Positions 7,140-15,331 of a DNA stretch of 19,571 nucleotides are shown here, in pieces (within the stretch, counting starts at the first letter, position 1; the number at the start of each line of letters is the position of its first letter). The stretch covers positions 1-19,571 of the forward strand of contig DISF01000103.1 of assembly GCA_002421985.1 (NCBI GenBank), in the 5' to 3' direction. The notes beneath the pieces were generated by a model, which saw nothing but the letters and a program-made list of their open reading frames with translations, was not told the origin of the DNA and did not search any database. The translations under genes and the position numbers were made by a program. The stretch comes from Roseovarius sp. UBA6217. Its GTDB lineage: Bacteria > Pseudomonadota > Alphaproteobacteria > Rhodobacterales > Rhodobacteraceae.

Positions 7140-7820
7140 ATGCTGCGCCTCAATGACCGCTCGAATCTGAGCCATGCCGATGTCGTGCTCTTCGGGCTTG
7201 GCTATGCCACGCTGATCTTCACGGTGATCTACTACATCACCGGCCTGCACGCAGAATTTCGCGCGGGCTTTGCCATAGAGGATGGGCCGGTGGAATGGGG
7301 CACGGCGGTGTGCCTGTTCTTGTCGTCGCTGGTCTTGCTGCGCAACGCCGTGGCGCTGCGCGGGCGCGGGGCGCTCGCGGTGGGCCTGACGGCTCTTTAC
7401 GCGCTCGCCTTCTTCTTTGCGGCGGGAGAAGAGATTTCCTGGGGCTACCGGCTGTTTGACCGCGAGGCACCGGCGTTCTTTGCCGAGAACAACGCACAGG
7501 GCGAGACCAATCTCCACAATCTCGTGGTAGGCGATGTCAAGCTGGTCAAGACGGTGTTCGGCGGCGGGCTCACGGTGGTCATCCTGCTCTACCTTCTGGT
7601 TTTGCCGCTGATTTACGGACGTATCGCGGTGTTGCGCCGGATCGTGGACCGGCTGGCCATCCCGGTCGCCGACACGCGGCACATGATCCTTGCACTGGCG
7701 GCAACGGTGGTGATCCTCGCGGTGCAGATGATGACCAAGTGGGAAAGCTATGAATTCGTGTTCAGCCTGCTCACCGTGTCTATCTTTTTGCGCCCGCGCA
7801 ACGCCGCACAGGTAACGTGA
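7140..7820 (+). CDS. Uncharacterised polytopic membrane protein, third and most divergent paralogue
   Basis: A 226-residue protein starting at ATG 7140, with GGAAGG at 7126-7131. It keeps the family positions EDGPVEW (47-53), GEEISWG (96-102), R104, E122-N124-H126-N127, the DRLAIPV stretch at 170-176 and KWESYE (200-205), with the same six hydrophobic segments. It diverges in the loop after the EE motif: YRLFDREAPAFFAE replaces the QRIFGWEAGEFFTE shared by the first two. So the EEISWG block, R and N-x-H-N are essential family residues, while the following loop may define specificity. It ends 25 bases before the convergent ABC permease gene. Confidence 0.85.
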   Translation: MLRLNDRSNLSHADVVLFGLGYATLIFTVIYYITGLHAEFRAGFAIEDGPVEWGTAVCLFLSSLVLLRNAVALRGRGALAVGLTALYALAFFFAAGEEISWGYRLFDREAPAFFAENNAQGETNLHNLVVGDVKLVKTVFGGGLTVVILLYLLVLPLIYGRIAVLRRIVDRLAIPVADTRHMILALAATVVILAVQMMTKWESYEFVFSLLTVSIFLRPRNAAQVT

Positions 7821-7845
7821 CAGCCCCCGCAAGGGCCGCATCCCC

Positions 7846-9510
7846 TCACCCCGCCGAAATCGCCGCCCCCAGCCGCGCCGCGCTGCGCGCCTGCCCGTCG
7901 CGGCCGAGCGTGCGGCACAGGATCAGCACCGGAACAAGGCCGAACGCCACCAGCACCAGCGACGGCACCGCCGCCTCGGCCAGCCGCTCGTCCGAGGCAA
8001 GCCGGTGCGCCTGCACCGCCAGCGTCTGGAAATTGAACGGGTGCAGGATCAGCGTCGCGGGCAATTCCTTCATCACGTCCACGAACACGATGAGCAGCGC
8101 CGTCAGCACCGAAGTGCGCGCCACCGGCAGATGCACCCGTCTGAGCAGGCCCGGCCCCGGCTGCCCCAGCGAGCGCCCGATCGCATCGAGGTTATGCGGC
8201 ACCGTCGCCATGCCGCTGTCATAGGCGTTGAGGGCGGCGGCCATGAAGCGCACCACATAGGCCGTCACCATGAGCCAGATCGACCCGGTGATGAAAAGCC
8301 CGGTGCGAATGCCGAAATACTCGCGCATGACCGAATCGAGCGCGTTGTCGAACGCCGCCATCGGCACCATCAGCCCCACCGCGATCACGCCGCCGGGCAC
8401 CGCATAGCCAAGTCCCGCGCCCACCACCAGCGCGCGCGACGCCCGCCCCGGCCGCGTGCGGGCGCGAAAGCCGACAAGGATCGCGCCGAGCACCGTCAGC
8501 ACCGAGGCCACCGAGGCCAGAACCAGCGAGTTGGACATGAACCCGAGATAGCGCGGCGACAGCAGATCCTGCCCCGATCCCGCCGCCATCACCCCCAGCA
8601 TCACCACCGGCACCACAAAGCCAAGCAGCACCGGCAGCGCGCAGAACATCACCGCCGCCACTGCCGCAGCACCCCTTAGCTGCGGGCGCTCCATCGTCTC
8701 GAACCGGCCGCCGCGCCCGGCGGTCTGCGCGCGGCCCCGGCTTGCGCGTTCCAGCCCGGCCAGCAGCAGCGCAAAGGCCAGCAGGCACAGCGCAAGCTGC
8801 GCCGCCGCCGCGCGATCCCCGAGCGAGAACCACGCCTGATAGATGCCGGTGGCAAAGGTCTGCACGTTGAAGAACGCCACCGTGCCGAAATCGGCGATGG
8901 TCTCCATGATCGCCAGCAACACGCCGCCGGCAATCGCCGGGCGCGCCATCGGCAGCGCCACCCGCCGGAACGCATAGGCGGGCGAGCGCCCCAGCGTGCG
9001 CGCAACGAGGAACGCATTGGCCGATTGCTGCCGGAACGAGGCGCGCGCCAGCAGATAGACGTAAGGATAAAGCACGATGGTCAGCATCACCGCGGCGCCG
9101 CCAAGGCTGCGGACCTCGGGAAACCAGTAATCGCGCGGCCCCCAACCCGTCACCGCCCGAAGCGCGGTTTGCACCGGGCCGGGATGATCGAGCATATGGG
9201 TATAGGCATAGGCCATCACATAGGCCGGGAAGGCCAGCGGCAGCGCCAGCGTCACTTCGAGCAGGCGCACACCGGGAAAGCGAAAGACCGTCACCAGCCA
9301 CGCCGTCCCCACCCCGATCACCGCCGTGCCCAATGCGACGATCGCCACCAGCTTGAGCGTGTTGGCGGTATAGCGCGGCAGCACCGACCACAGCACGTTG
9401 CGCCAGGTATCGAGATCGCCGGCAAAGGCCGCCAGCGCCGCCGCCACGATGGGGGCAAGGCACAGGGCCGCCACGATCCAGGCCAGGCGGTGCAGAAAGG
9501 TCTCGCTCAT
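7846..9510 (-). CDS. Iron(III)-type ABC transporter permease, fused two-domain (FbpB/ThiP-like)
   Basis: A 554-residue inner-membrane protein made of two binding-protein-dependent permease domains, about twelve membrane segments in all. The first EAA loop reads ARTLGRSPAYAFRRVALPMA, the second IGRSLGQPGPGLLRRVHLPV. The overall pattern (FFNVQTFATGIYQAW, DVMKELPATLILHPFNFQTL) is that of ferric iron importers of the FbpABC/SfuABC type, in which one chain forms the whole channel. No binding protein or ATPase for it is seen on either side; the YnjBCD-type genes at 12952-16549 have their own permease. Its partners must lie elsewhere, or it is left over from a broken operon. It is convergent with the membrane-protein triplet, and the regulator gene lies upstream on the same strand after a 75-base gap containing a small hairpin. 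Confidence 0.88.
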   Translation of the reverse strand: MSETFLHRLAWIVAALCLAPIVAAALAAFAGDLDTWRNVLWSVLPRYTANTLKLVAIVALGTAVIGVGTAWLVTVFRFPGVRLLEVTLALPLAFPAYVMAYAYTHMLDHPGPVQTALRAVTGWGPRDYWFPEVRSLGGAAVMLTIVLYPYVYLLARASFRQQSANAFLVARTLGRSPAYAFRRVALPMARPAIAGGVLLAIMETIADFGTVAFFNVQTFATGIYQAWFSLGDRAAAAQLALCLLAFALLLAGLERASRGRAQTAGRGGRFETMERPQLRGAAAVAAVMFCALPVLLGFVVPVVMLGVMAAGSGQDLLSPRYLGFMSNSLVLASVASVLTVLGAILVGFRARTRPGRASRALVVGAGLGYAVPGGVIAVGLMVPMAAFDNALDSVMREYFGIRTGLFITGSIWLMVTAYVVRFMAAALNAYDSGMATVPHNLDAIGRSLGQPGPGLLRRVHLPVARTSVLTALLIVFVDVMKELPATLILHPFNFQTLAVQAHRLASDERLAEAAVPSLVLVAFGLVPVLILCRTLGRDGQARSAARLGAAISAG

Positions 9511-9555
9511 CGCGGGGGATGGCTCCGGGCTTATCCGACGAAATCAATCAGTATT

Positions 9556-9571
9556 CCGCCCGGCGGGGCGG
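9556..9571 (-). terminator. GC-rich hairpin between the AsnC-type gene and the permease gene
   Basis: CCGCCC (9556-9561) and GGGCGG (9566-9571) form a perfect six-pair stem with a four-base loop, 15 bases after the regulator's stop. There is no strong T tract on the - strand, so it is at best a weak terminator or an mRNA processing or stability element. Confidence 0.3.
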
Positions 9572-9585
9572 GTCAAGCGGCGCCC

Positions 9586-10050
9586 TCAGCCGTTGACCGG
9601 CAGGGCGGTGGTGGAGAACACCGTGCGCAGCGCAAAGCTCGACTGCATCTTGGCCACGCCGGGCAGCCGCGCGAGGTGCTGGCGGTGAATGCGCGCGAAA
9701 TCCTCGGTATCCTCGGCCACCACCTTGAGCACGTAATCCGCCGCCCCCGCCGTCAGGTGGCATTCGAGCACATCGGGCACCCGCGCCACCGCCTTCTCAA
9801 ACGCCTCGAGCACGTCATCGGCCTGTGTTGTGAGCGTGATCTCGACAAAGATCACCGCCGGAACCCGCAGCTTGCGCGCGTCGAGCAGCGCGACATAGCC
9901 CCGGATATAGCCCTCGGTTTCCAGCCGCTGCACCCGCCGGTGACAGGCCGAAGCCGACAGGTTCACCGCCTCGGCCAGATCGGCATTGGAAATGCGGCCG
10001 CGTTTCTGAAGCACACGCAACAACCGCCGGTCTGTCTCGTCCAGCGCCAT
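9586..10050 (-). CDS. Lrp/AsnC family transcriptional regulator, probable regulator of ald
   Basis: A 154-residue protein of standard family length. Residues 1-60 are the AsnC-type winged helix-turn-helix (LDETDRRLLRVLQKRGRIS, then ADLAEAVNLSASACHRRVQR). Residues about 65-145 are the RAM ligand-binding domain with the usual GAADYVLKVV stretch. Such proteins form octamers and sense amino acids. It is divergent from the alanine dehydrogenase gene with a shared 134-base control region, the arrangement seen for AldR-type activators of ald, so L-alanine is the likely effector. That assignment is inferred from position; the fold assignment is secure. Confidence 0.92.
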   Translation of the reverse strand: MALDETDRRLLRVLQKRGRISNADLAEAVNLSASACHRRVQRLETEGYIRGYVALLDARKLRVPAVIFVEITLTTQADDVLEAFEKAVARVPDVLECHLTAGAADYVLKVVAEDTEDFARIHRQHLARLPGVAKMQSSFALRTVFSTTALPVNG

Positions 10051-10147
10051 CGTGGCAATACTCTCCCTCGAAACCGCGCAACTTTCGGAGTATATCCTCA
10101 GGATGCGCTTTCAGGCGAACGAAATTTCAACCCGTTTGCAGATCATG

Positions 10148-10169
10148 CGTGGCATTATTGCGCGCCACG
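10148..10169. promoter_or_regulatory. Inverted repeat CGTGGC-N10-GCCACG in the ald control region
   Basis: A perfect six-base inverted repeat with an AT-containing ten-base centre, ending one base before the ald ribosome binding site. It could be an operator for the divergent Lrp/AsnC regulator, or a hairpin in the ald leader RNA that limits translation. No convincing -35/-10 pair for ald could be fixed; TATACT on the - strand near 10090-10095 might serve the regulator gene. Confidence 0.4.
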
Positions 10170-10184
10170 AAGGAGGAGACCAGA

Positions 10185-11297
10185 ATGAAAATCGGCTGCC
10201 CGACTGAGATCAAGCCACAGGAATTCCGCGTCGGCCTGACGCCCAATGCCGCCCGGGAGGCCGTGGGCCACGGCCACGAGGTGATCGTGCAATCGGGTGC
10301 GGGGCTTGGCGCGGGGTTCGACGATGCCGCCTATGAGGCGTCAGGTGCGCGCATCATTGCCACCGCAGAAGAGGTATTCGCCGAGGCCGACATGATCGTA
10401 AAGGTCAAGGAGCCGCAGGCCGCCGAGCGCGCGATGCTGCGCGAGGGGCAAGTGCTGTTCACCTATCTGCACCTTGCCCCCGACGAGGCACAGACCCGCG
10501 ACCTTCTGGCCTCGGGCTGCACGGCCATCGCCTATGAGACGGTGACCGACAGAAATGGCGGCTTGCCGCTTCTCGCACCGATGTCCGAGGTCGCCGGGCG
10601 GCTGGCACCGCAGGTGGGGGCATGGACCCTGCAAAAGGCCAATGGCGGCAGCGGCGTGCTCATGGGCGGGGTGCCCGGTGTGCGGCCCGCCAACGTCGCG
10701 GTAATCGGCGGCGGCGTGGTCGGTGCGGCGGCCGCGCGTGTCGCCGTGGGCATGGGCGCGAACGTAACCGTGCTCGACCGCTCGCTGCCACGCCTCTCGT
10801 ATCTCGATGACGTGTTCCTCGGGATGCTGACGACCCAGTATTCCGACAAGTCGGCCATCGAAGACCTTCTGCCGCGTATGGATATGATCATCGGTGCCGT
10901 TCTCATCCCCGGCGCCGCCGCACCCAAGCTCGTGACGCGCGATCAGCTTGCGATGATGAAGCCCGGCTCGGTGCTGGTGGATGTGGCCATCGACCAGGGC
11001 GGCTGTTTCGAGACCTCGCGCGCCACCACCCATGCCGATCCGATCTACGAGGTGGACGGGATCATGCATTACTGCGTGGCCAACATGCCCGGTGCCGTGG
11101 CGCGCACATCGACGCTCGCCTTGGGCAATGCCACCATGCCGTTCATGCTGGCGCTGGCCGACAAGGGCTGGAAGCGTGCCTGCGCCGATGACCCGCACCT
11201 GCTTGCGGGTCTCAACGTTCATGCGGGCCAGCTCACCTATGCCGCCGTGGGCGAGGCGCTGGGAATCGAGACGGTCGACCCCAAATCGCTGATCTGA
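10185..11297 (+). CDS. ald: Alanine dehydrogenase
   Basis: A 370-residue cytoplasmic enzyme, the usual length. It interconverts L-alanine + NAD+ + water with pyruvate + ammonium + NADH, allowing alanine to be used as a carbon and nitrogen source. Visible signatures are the N-terminal substrate region KIGCPTEIKPQEFRVGLTP with R15, the lysine in VKVKEP (K75), catalytic H96 in TYLHLAP, the nucleotide-binding GGGVVG at 175-180, and catalytic D270 in DVAIDQGG. The start at 10185 is set by AGGAGG at 10171-10176; the in-frame ATG at 10149 lies before that site. Probably induced by alanine through the divergent AsnC-type regulator. No strong terminator is seen in the 97 bases before the convergent hypothetical gene. 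Confidence 0.97.
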   Translation: MKIGCPTEIKPQEFRVGLTPNAAREAVGHGHEVIVQSGAGLGAGFDDAAYEASGARIIATAEEVFAEADMIVKVKEPQAAERAMLREGQVLFTYLHLAPDEAQTRDLLASGCTAIAYETVTDRNGGLPLLAPMSEVAGRLAPQVGAWTLQKANGGSGVLMGGVPGVRPANVAVIGGGVVGAAAARVAVGMGANVTVLDRSLPRLSYLDDVFLGMLTTQYSDKSAIEDLLPRMDMIIGAVLIPGAAAPKLVTRDQLAMMKPGSVLVDVAIDQGGCFETSRATTHADPIYEVDGIMHYCVANMPGAVARTSTLALGNATMPFMLALADKGWKRACADDPHLLAGLNVHAGQLTYAAVGEALGIETVDPKSLI

Positions 11298-11394
11298 GCC
11301 GCCTTGCTCCTGCCCCTGAGCGGGCCGGGGGCGATCCGTGCTATGGGTTGGACTGCGCGCCATCCCCGGCCTTCCGGGCACATCGCGCCCGAGC

Positions 11395-12429
11395 TCACCC
11401 CCCGCATATTCCCTGAAGCCGCAGCCAATCGGCATCGCTCAGCACGGGCGGCGGGGCGGTGGTGCCCCTGAACGGATCGGCCTCGATCAGACCAAGAACC
11501 GTCTCGCCGGTCACATCGCGGGCATAGGCATAGGGCGTGGCGCGCACCTGCCAGCGGGCAAAGCCCGCGATCAGCGTGGCGTCGGGCGGCGGCGCGGGTG
11601 GTGCCCGGAGCAGCGTTTCGGCATGGGCACGCAAGGCCGCATCGCTCAGGCTGCCGGTGGCCAGAAGCCGCAGCACCTCCCGCAGGCCCGCGTCGCGCAG
11701 CAGCCGATCCAGCGGATCGTGCGTCTCGGCGCGCAGATGCGCGGCGATGATGGCCCCGGCGACCACATCCGCCGTGTCGTGATCCTCGACGAGATCGGCG
11801 CTGAGAAGGATGGTGCCGCCCGTGAGGCGCAGCGCCTCGCGGACCCCGCTGCGCACCACTATCAACCGGCTGCGCCCCTGTGCCGGGGGCAGCCTCTGTT
11901 CGAGCGCGGCAAGCGCGGCGTTACCGCCCGGCGTGCGGCAGGCCGGGCCAGTAACCTGCTGCATATGACCGAGCAGCGCCTGCCCGATTTCCACACGCTT
12001 GACTGCGGGCACAACGCGCAACGCATGATCGCGCGCCGCCCCCGGAAACCAGAGCGTGACCACCAGCACCACCACCAGCAGGCTTGCCGCCGTCCCGGCA
12101 AGGCGCAGCCGCCCTGGTCTTGGCCGCTGGCGGGCGACGGCATTGCGCAAGGTTTCGATGGCGGCGATCATCTCATCCTCGCCCTCGGCGATTTCGAGCG
12201 TCTCGCCGGGGTCTGCGTCGGGATGGTAGAGGGCGGGTGCGCCGCCGGGATTGGCGCGGGCAATGGCGGCAAGCGACCAATGCGCCTTGACGCGGTCGCG
12301 CGTGTCCGAAATCGTCAGCGTCGCCTCGCCTAGCGATACGATCACGTCCAGACGCTGCGCGCCCGGCTCGGGCCGCCACAGCGCCGCCGCCTCAAGCCGC
12401 TGGTATCGTTGAAGTGCCGTTTTTTTCAT
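11395..12429 (-). CDS. Conserved hypothetical protein with one membrane segment
   Basis: A 344-residue protein starting MKKTALQRYQRLEAAALWRP. An upstream in-frame ATG at 12492 gives an Arg-rich extension that looks spurious. An N-terminal cytoplasmic part of about 105 residues is followed by one hydrophobic helix (LRLAGTAASLLVVVLVVTLW) and a C-terminal domain of about 215 residues, probably periplasmic. The N-terminal part (VIVSLGEATLTISDTRDRVK, HWSLAAIARANPG, LYHPDADPGETLEI) recalls a small beta-rich domain seen in roseobacter hypothetical proteins. The segment IVVRSGVREALRLTGGTILL, then EDHDTADVVAGAII, is faintly like membrane-anchored M48 peptidases, but no HExxH motif is present. The ending DADWLRLQGICGG looks conserved in relatives I recall. 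Function unknown. Confidence 0.8.
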   Translation of the reverse strand: MKKTALQRYQRLEAAALWRPEPGAQRLDVIVSLGEATLTISDTRDRVKAHWSLAAIARANPGGAPALYHPDADPGETLEIAEGEDEMIAAIETLRNAVARQRPRPGRLRLAGTAASLLVVVLVVTLWFPGAARDHALRVVPAVKRVEIGQALLGHMQQVTGPACRTPGGNAALAALEQRLPPAQGRSRLIVVRSGVREALRLTGGTILLSADLVEDHDTADVVAGAIIAAHLRAETHDPLDRLLRDAGLREVLRLLATGSLSDAALRAHAETLLRAPPAPPPDATLIAGFARWQVRATPYAYARDVTGETVLGLIEADPFRGTTAPPPVLSDADWLRLQGICGG

Positions 12430-12566
12430 ATGCCGGGCTGCCTTGCCTCGCTCGGGCAAGCGTAGCACGGTTGCGCGCCGGGCGGCAATCACTCGACTTG
12501 CGCGGGCAGGGCCATTGGTGTTCCGGGTCTGACGCCCGCTTTGTCATCCTTGAACGGCAAACCCGT

Positions 12567-12830
12567 CATACCAACGGGTCTGTGAGCAGACCTTCTCTAT
12601 CCACGCGTATGAAACAGATCCGCTCCACCGGATTGAGCTCGGGGCTACAGGGAGGCAGGACGACGCGCGTGATGCCGGCCCTTGTTGCCGACACGTGCTT
12701 CATCCTGGAACCACAGCTCTGTCTGCTGGTCTGGATGGGCTGTGGCTACTGCGGCGATCCGATCAGCAATCCCCCTCAAGCGCATTGGCGAGCGCATAGA
12801 TCCGCGCCGCAGCCTGTGGCCGACACGCGC
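12567..12830 (-). pseudogene. IS630-family transposase relic with internal deletion
   Basis: On the - strand, from about 12770 down to 12675, one frame reads RIAAVATAHPDQQTELWFQD then EARVGNKGR, which matches the IS630-family segment holding the second catalytic aspartate (typical ELWFQDEARVGQKG). Immediately after, in another frame, 12661 to 12567 reads VLPPCSPELNPVERICFIRV to a TGA, matching the family's C-terminal LPPYSPELNPVE motif with the last catalytic glutamate. In an intact element these two blocks are separated by many more residues, so an internal deletion plus frameshift has fused them. The part of the gap 12830-12951 shows nothing recognisable, and 12430-12566 holds only the upstream side of the hypothetical gene. 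This inactive remnant separates the hypothetical gene from the ABC transporter operon. Confidence 0.75.
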
Positions 12831-12951
12831 GCTAGCAATGCAACCTTGGTTCTGCGCACTTCATGTCAGCCCAATCCACAAAACATGATCGCCGTGCGGT
12901 GGCGCGTCGGCGATGCACGAGAGCGCGCTCTGATTCCGCGCGGGTTCACCC

Positions 12952-13593
12952 TCACCCCACCGTCACCACCTCGCCCCCCGCCGCCTCGGCATCCGTATGA
13001 TCGTGGGTGACTTGCAGCACCGGCAGGGCGCGGCGGCGGGCAGTCTCGAACACCAGTGCACGCACCTGCGCGCGCAGCCCGGTATCGAGCTTGGAAAACG
13101 CCTCATCCAGAAGCAGCGCGCGCGGCTCTGATAACAGCATCCGTTGCAGCGCCACCCGCGCGCGCTGCCCACCCGAGAGCGTTGCCGGGTCACGCCCGGC
13201 AAAGCCCGCAAGCCCCACCTCGGCCAGCGCCGCCTCGATTCGGTCGCGGCGTTCGCTGCGGCCCCGCACCTGCGGTTTCAGGCCAAAGGCAAGATTGGCC
13301 CCCACCGAGAGATGCGGAAACAGGTATTCGTCCTGAAACAGGATCCCGACCTGCCGCGCCTCCGTGGGCAGGCTCATCAAATCGCGCCCGTCGAGGCGAA
13401 TGCGCCCGGTCATGCTGAACACCGGATCAAGCGTGCCGGTGATCGCCGCCAGCAGCGTGGACTTGCCAGAACCCGACGGCCCCATCACGGTCAGCACCTC
13501 ACCAGGTGCCACGGTGCAATCGAGTGCGATGAGCCGCCTCCCTGCCAGAGAGATTGCCACCTGTTCGAACCGCAATCCGCGCGCCTCAACCAT
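12952..13593 (-). CDS. ynjD: ABC transporter ATP-binding protein (YnjD-like)
   Basis: A 213-residue ATPase starting MVEARGLRFEQVAISLAG. Walker A GPSGSGKST is at 38-46, the Q-loop glutamine in LFQDEYLFPH at 87, the signature LSGGQRARVALQR at 139-151, Walker B ALLLDEAFSKLD at 159-170 and the switch histidine in THD at 197. The FQDEYLFPHLSVG stretch and short length fit the YnjD type. It energises import through the permease encoded just upstream; the two genes overlap by eight bases, showing translational coupling. It is the last gene of the operon. The symbol rests on resemblance and gene order with the E. coli ynjBCD set, whose substrate is not firmly known. Confidence 0.88.
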   Translation of the reverse strand: MVEARGLRFEQVAISLAGRRLIALDCTVAPGEVLTVMGPSGSGKSTLLAAITGTLDPVFSMTGRIRLDGRDLMSLPTEARQVGILFQDEYLFPHLSVGANLAFGLKPQVRGRSERRDRIEAALAEVGLAGFAGRDPATLSGGQRARVALQRMLLSEPRALLLDEAFSKLDTGLRAQVRALVFETARRRALPVLQVTHDHTDAEAAGGEVVTVG

Positions 13594-15325
13594 CGCGCAT
13601 CCCCTTCCTGTTGCGCCAAAGAAGGCGCGGCAACAGCACAGCCAATGCAAAAGGCGCAAAGGCCACCGCCGTCTGCGCCAGCGCATATACGCCGATCACC
13701 CGCCGATCCCCGCCCGAGGCCAGCGCCACCGCCTCGGTCGTGAGCGTCGCCACCCGCCCCGCGCCCACCAGAAGCGTCGGCAAATATTGCCCGACCGAGA
13801 CGGCAAACCCCACCGCCGCCGCAATGAGCAGCGGCCGCAGCAGCATCGGCAACCGCACCGCCCAGAGCACGCGATCCGGCCCGGCACCCAAGGCGCGCGC
13901 AATCGTGTCCTGCCTGCGGTCCCAGGCGCGCCACGGGTCAGACAGTGACAAAAACACATAGGGCAGCACAAACACCAAATGCGCCAGCACCACCGCCGCG
14001 CGCCCGCCATCGAAACCTGTCAGGATCGAGAGCGTCTGAAACCCCATCAGAAACGCCACCTGCGGCACGATGAGTGGCAGGTAAAGCAGCCAGAGCGCCC
14101 GCGTGGCGGGGCGCAGACCGTGGCGATGCTCTGCCTCAAGGCTCGCCAGCACCAGCAGAAGCGCCAGACATGTCGCCGCCCCGGCGATCACCAGCGTTTC
14201 GGTTACAGGCCCCGACAGGCGCGGGCCAAAGCGCTGCCAGTTGCGCAAGCTGAGGGCGTCAGGCCAGACATCGGGAAACTGCCACAACCCTGCAAAGGAC
14301 CACACCACCTGTCCCGCCAGCCCGGCGATGACCGCCAGCGCCGCCAATGCGCCAAGCACCAGCGCGCCCAGTCGCACCGCCTGTTCGCCGCGTCGCCCTC
14401 CCCGCGCGCCGGAGGCGACCCAGAGCCGCCCAAGCCGCGCAACCGTCACTTCCATCAGCCGCCAGAGGCCAAGACCCAGCAGCACCAGCGCCAGTTGCAG
14501 CACCGCCCCTGCCGCCGCCTGAAAGCGGAACGCCAGATCGGGGTCGCTCATCCAGCGCACCACCTGCACCGCCAGCGTCGGCGGCGTGTTGGGGCCGAGG
14601 ATGATCGCCACATCCACTACCGACATGGAAAACGCGAGCACCGCATAGACCGGCAGCCGTATCTGCCGATAGACCAGCGGGAATATCACCTTGAGCCAGC
14701 CGGTGACGCGCGCATAGCCCAGCGCCTGCGCCAGCCGCAGGCTTTGGCCGGGGCGCACTTGGCCGAGCGCCGCCAGCGTCATCAAGAGCAGAAACGGCAC
14801 CTCCTTGGTGACAAGCCCGAAGATGAGGCTGAGGCCCGCCGGGTCTTGCAGGATCAAGAGATCAGGCGGCTGTGCCCAGCCCGTGACGCCGGGCGAGAGC
14901 ACGCGCGCAATCCAGCCCGAGGGCGCGATGAGAAAAGCAAGGCCAAAGGCCGCCGCCGCGTGCGGCACCGACAGAAGCGGCGACAGAAGCCGCTCGATCA
15001 TGCCAAAGGTGCGCGTGCCCGCCCAACCGGCGCAAATGAGCACCACGATGACGAGCGAGATTGCCGTGGCGGCAAACCCCACCCCAAGGCTGAGCACCAC
15101 CGCGCGCGGCAGGCCGGGCCATGCAAAGAGCGCATCAAACGCCGCAAGGCTCACGCCCTGCCCGCCCAGCGCGGGCATATATCCCAGCGCCGGTGCCAGC
15201 GTGCCCAAAAGCCCCGCCAGCACCGGCCCCAGCATCACCGCCAGCGTCAGAAGCGGTGCCCAGGGCAGAAACCGCGCCCGCCGCACGGGGTGCGGCGGGG
15301 CGGGGGTGCAGGCCGCCGCGCGCAT
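13586..15325 (-). CDS. ynjC: ABC transporter permease, fused two-domain (YnjC-like)
   Basis: A 579-residue inner-membrane protein with about twelve membrane segments. Two permease domains each carry an EAA loop: AQALGYARVTGWLKVIFPLV in the first, ARALGAGPDRVLWAVRLPML in the second. Length and order within an SBP-permease-ATPase set fit YnjC. The starting ATG lies six bases after the binding-protein stop, and its 3' end overlaps the ATPase gene by eight bases. It is unrelated in detail to the FbpB-type permease at 7846-9510 apart from the shared superfamily, so the two probably carry different substrates. Confidence 0.88.
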   Translation of the reverse strand: MRAAACTPAPPHPVRRARFLPWAPLLTLAVMLGPVLAGLLGTLAPALGYMPALGGQGVSLAAFDALFAWPGLPRAVVLSLGVGFAATAISLVIVVLICAGWAGTRTFGMIERLLSPLLSVPHAAAAFGLAFLIAPSGWIARVLSPGVTGWAQPPDLLILQDPAGLSLIFGLVTKEVPFLLLMTLAALGQVRPGQSLRLAQALGYARVTGWLKVIFPLVYRQIRLPVYAVLAFSMSVVDVAIILGPNTPPTLAVQVVRWMSDPDLAFRFQAAAGAVLQLALVLLGLGLWRLMEVTVARLGRLWVASGARGGRRGEQAVRLGALVLGALAALAVIAGLAGQVVWSFAGLWQFPDVWPDALSLRNWQRFGPRLSGPVTETLVIAGAATCLALLLVLASLEAEHRHGLRPATRALWLLYLPLIVPQVAFLMGFQTLSILTGFDGGRAAVVLAHLVFVLPYVFLSLSDPWRAWDRRQDTIARALGAGPDRVLWAVRLPMLLRPLLIAAAVGFAVSVGQYLPTLLVGAGRVATLTTEAVALASGGDRRVIGVYALAQTAVAFAPFALAVLLPRLLWRNRKGMRDG

Positions 15326-15331
15326 CGCGTC

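Noticed and set aside
5629..7820. CPBP/CAAX-type intramembrane protease (EExxxR) reading of the EEISWG..R motif
   Set aside because: In all three paralogues the arginine is six positions after the second glutamate, not four, and the other CPBP motifs (FxxxH and a later H) are not apparent. The match is superficial.
12414..13010. 198-codon + strand open frame across the gap before the ABC transporter operon
   Set aside because: It ends inside the ATPase gene on the opposite strand, has a Pro/Arg-rich tail and no domain, and the same bases carry the IS630 transposase relic on the - strand.
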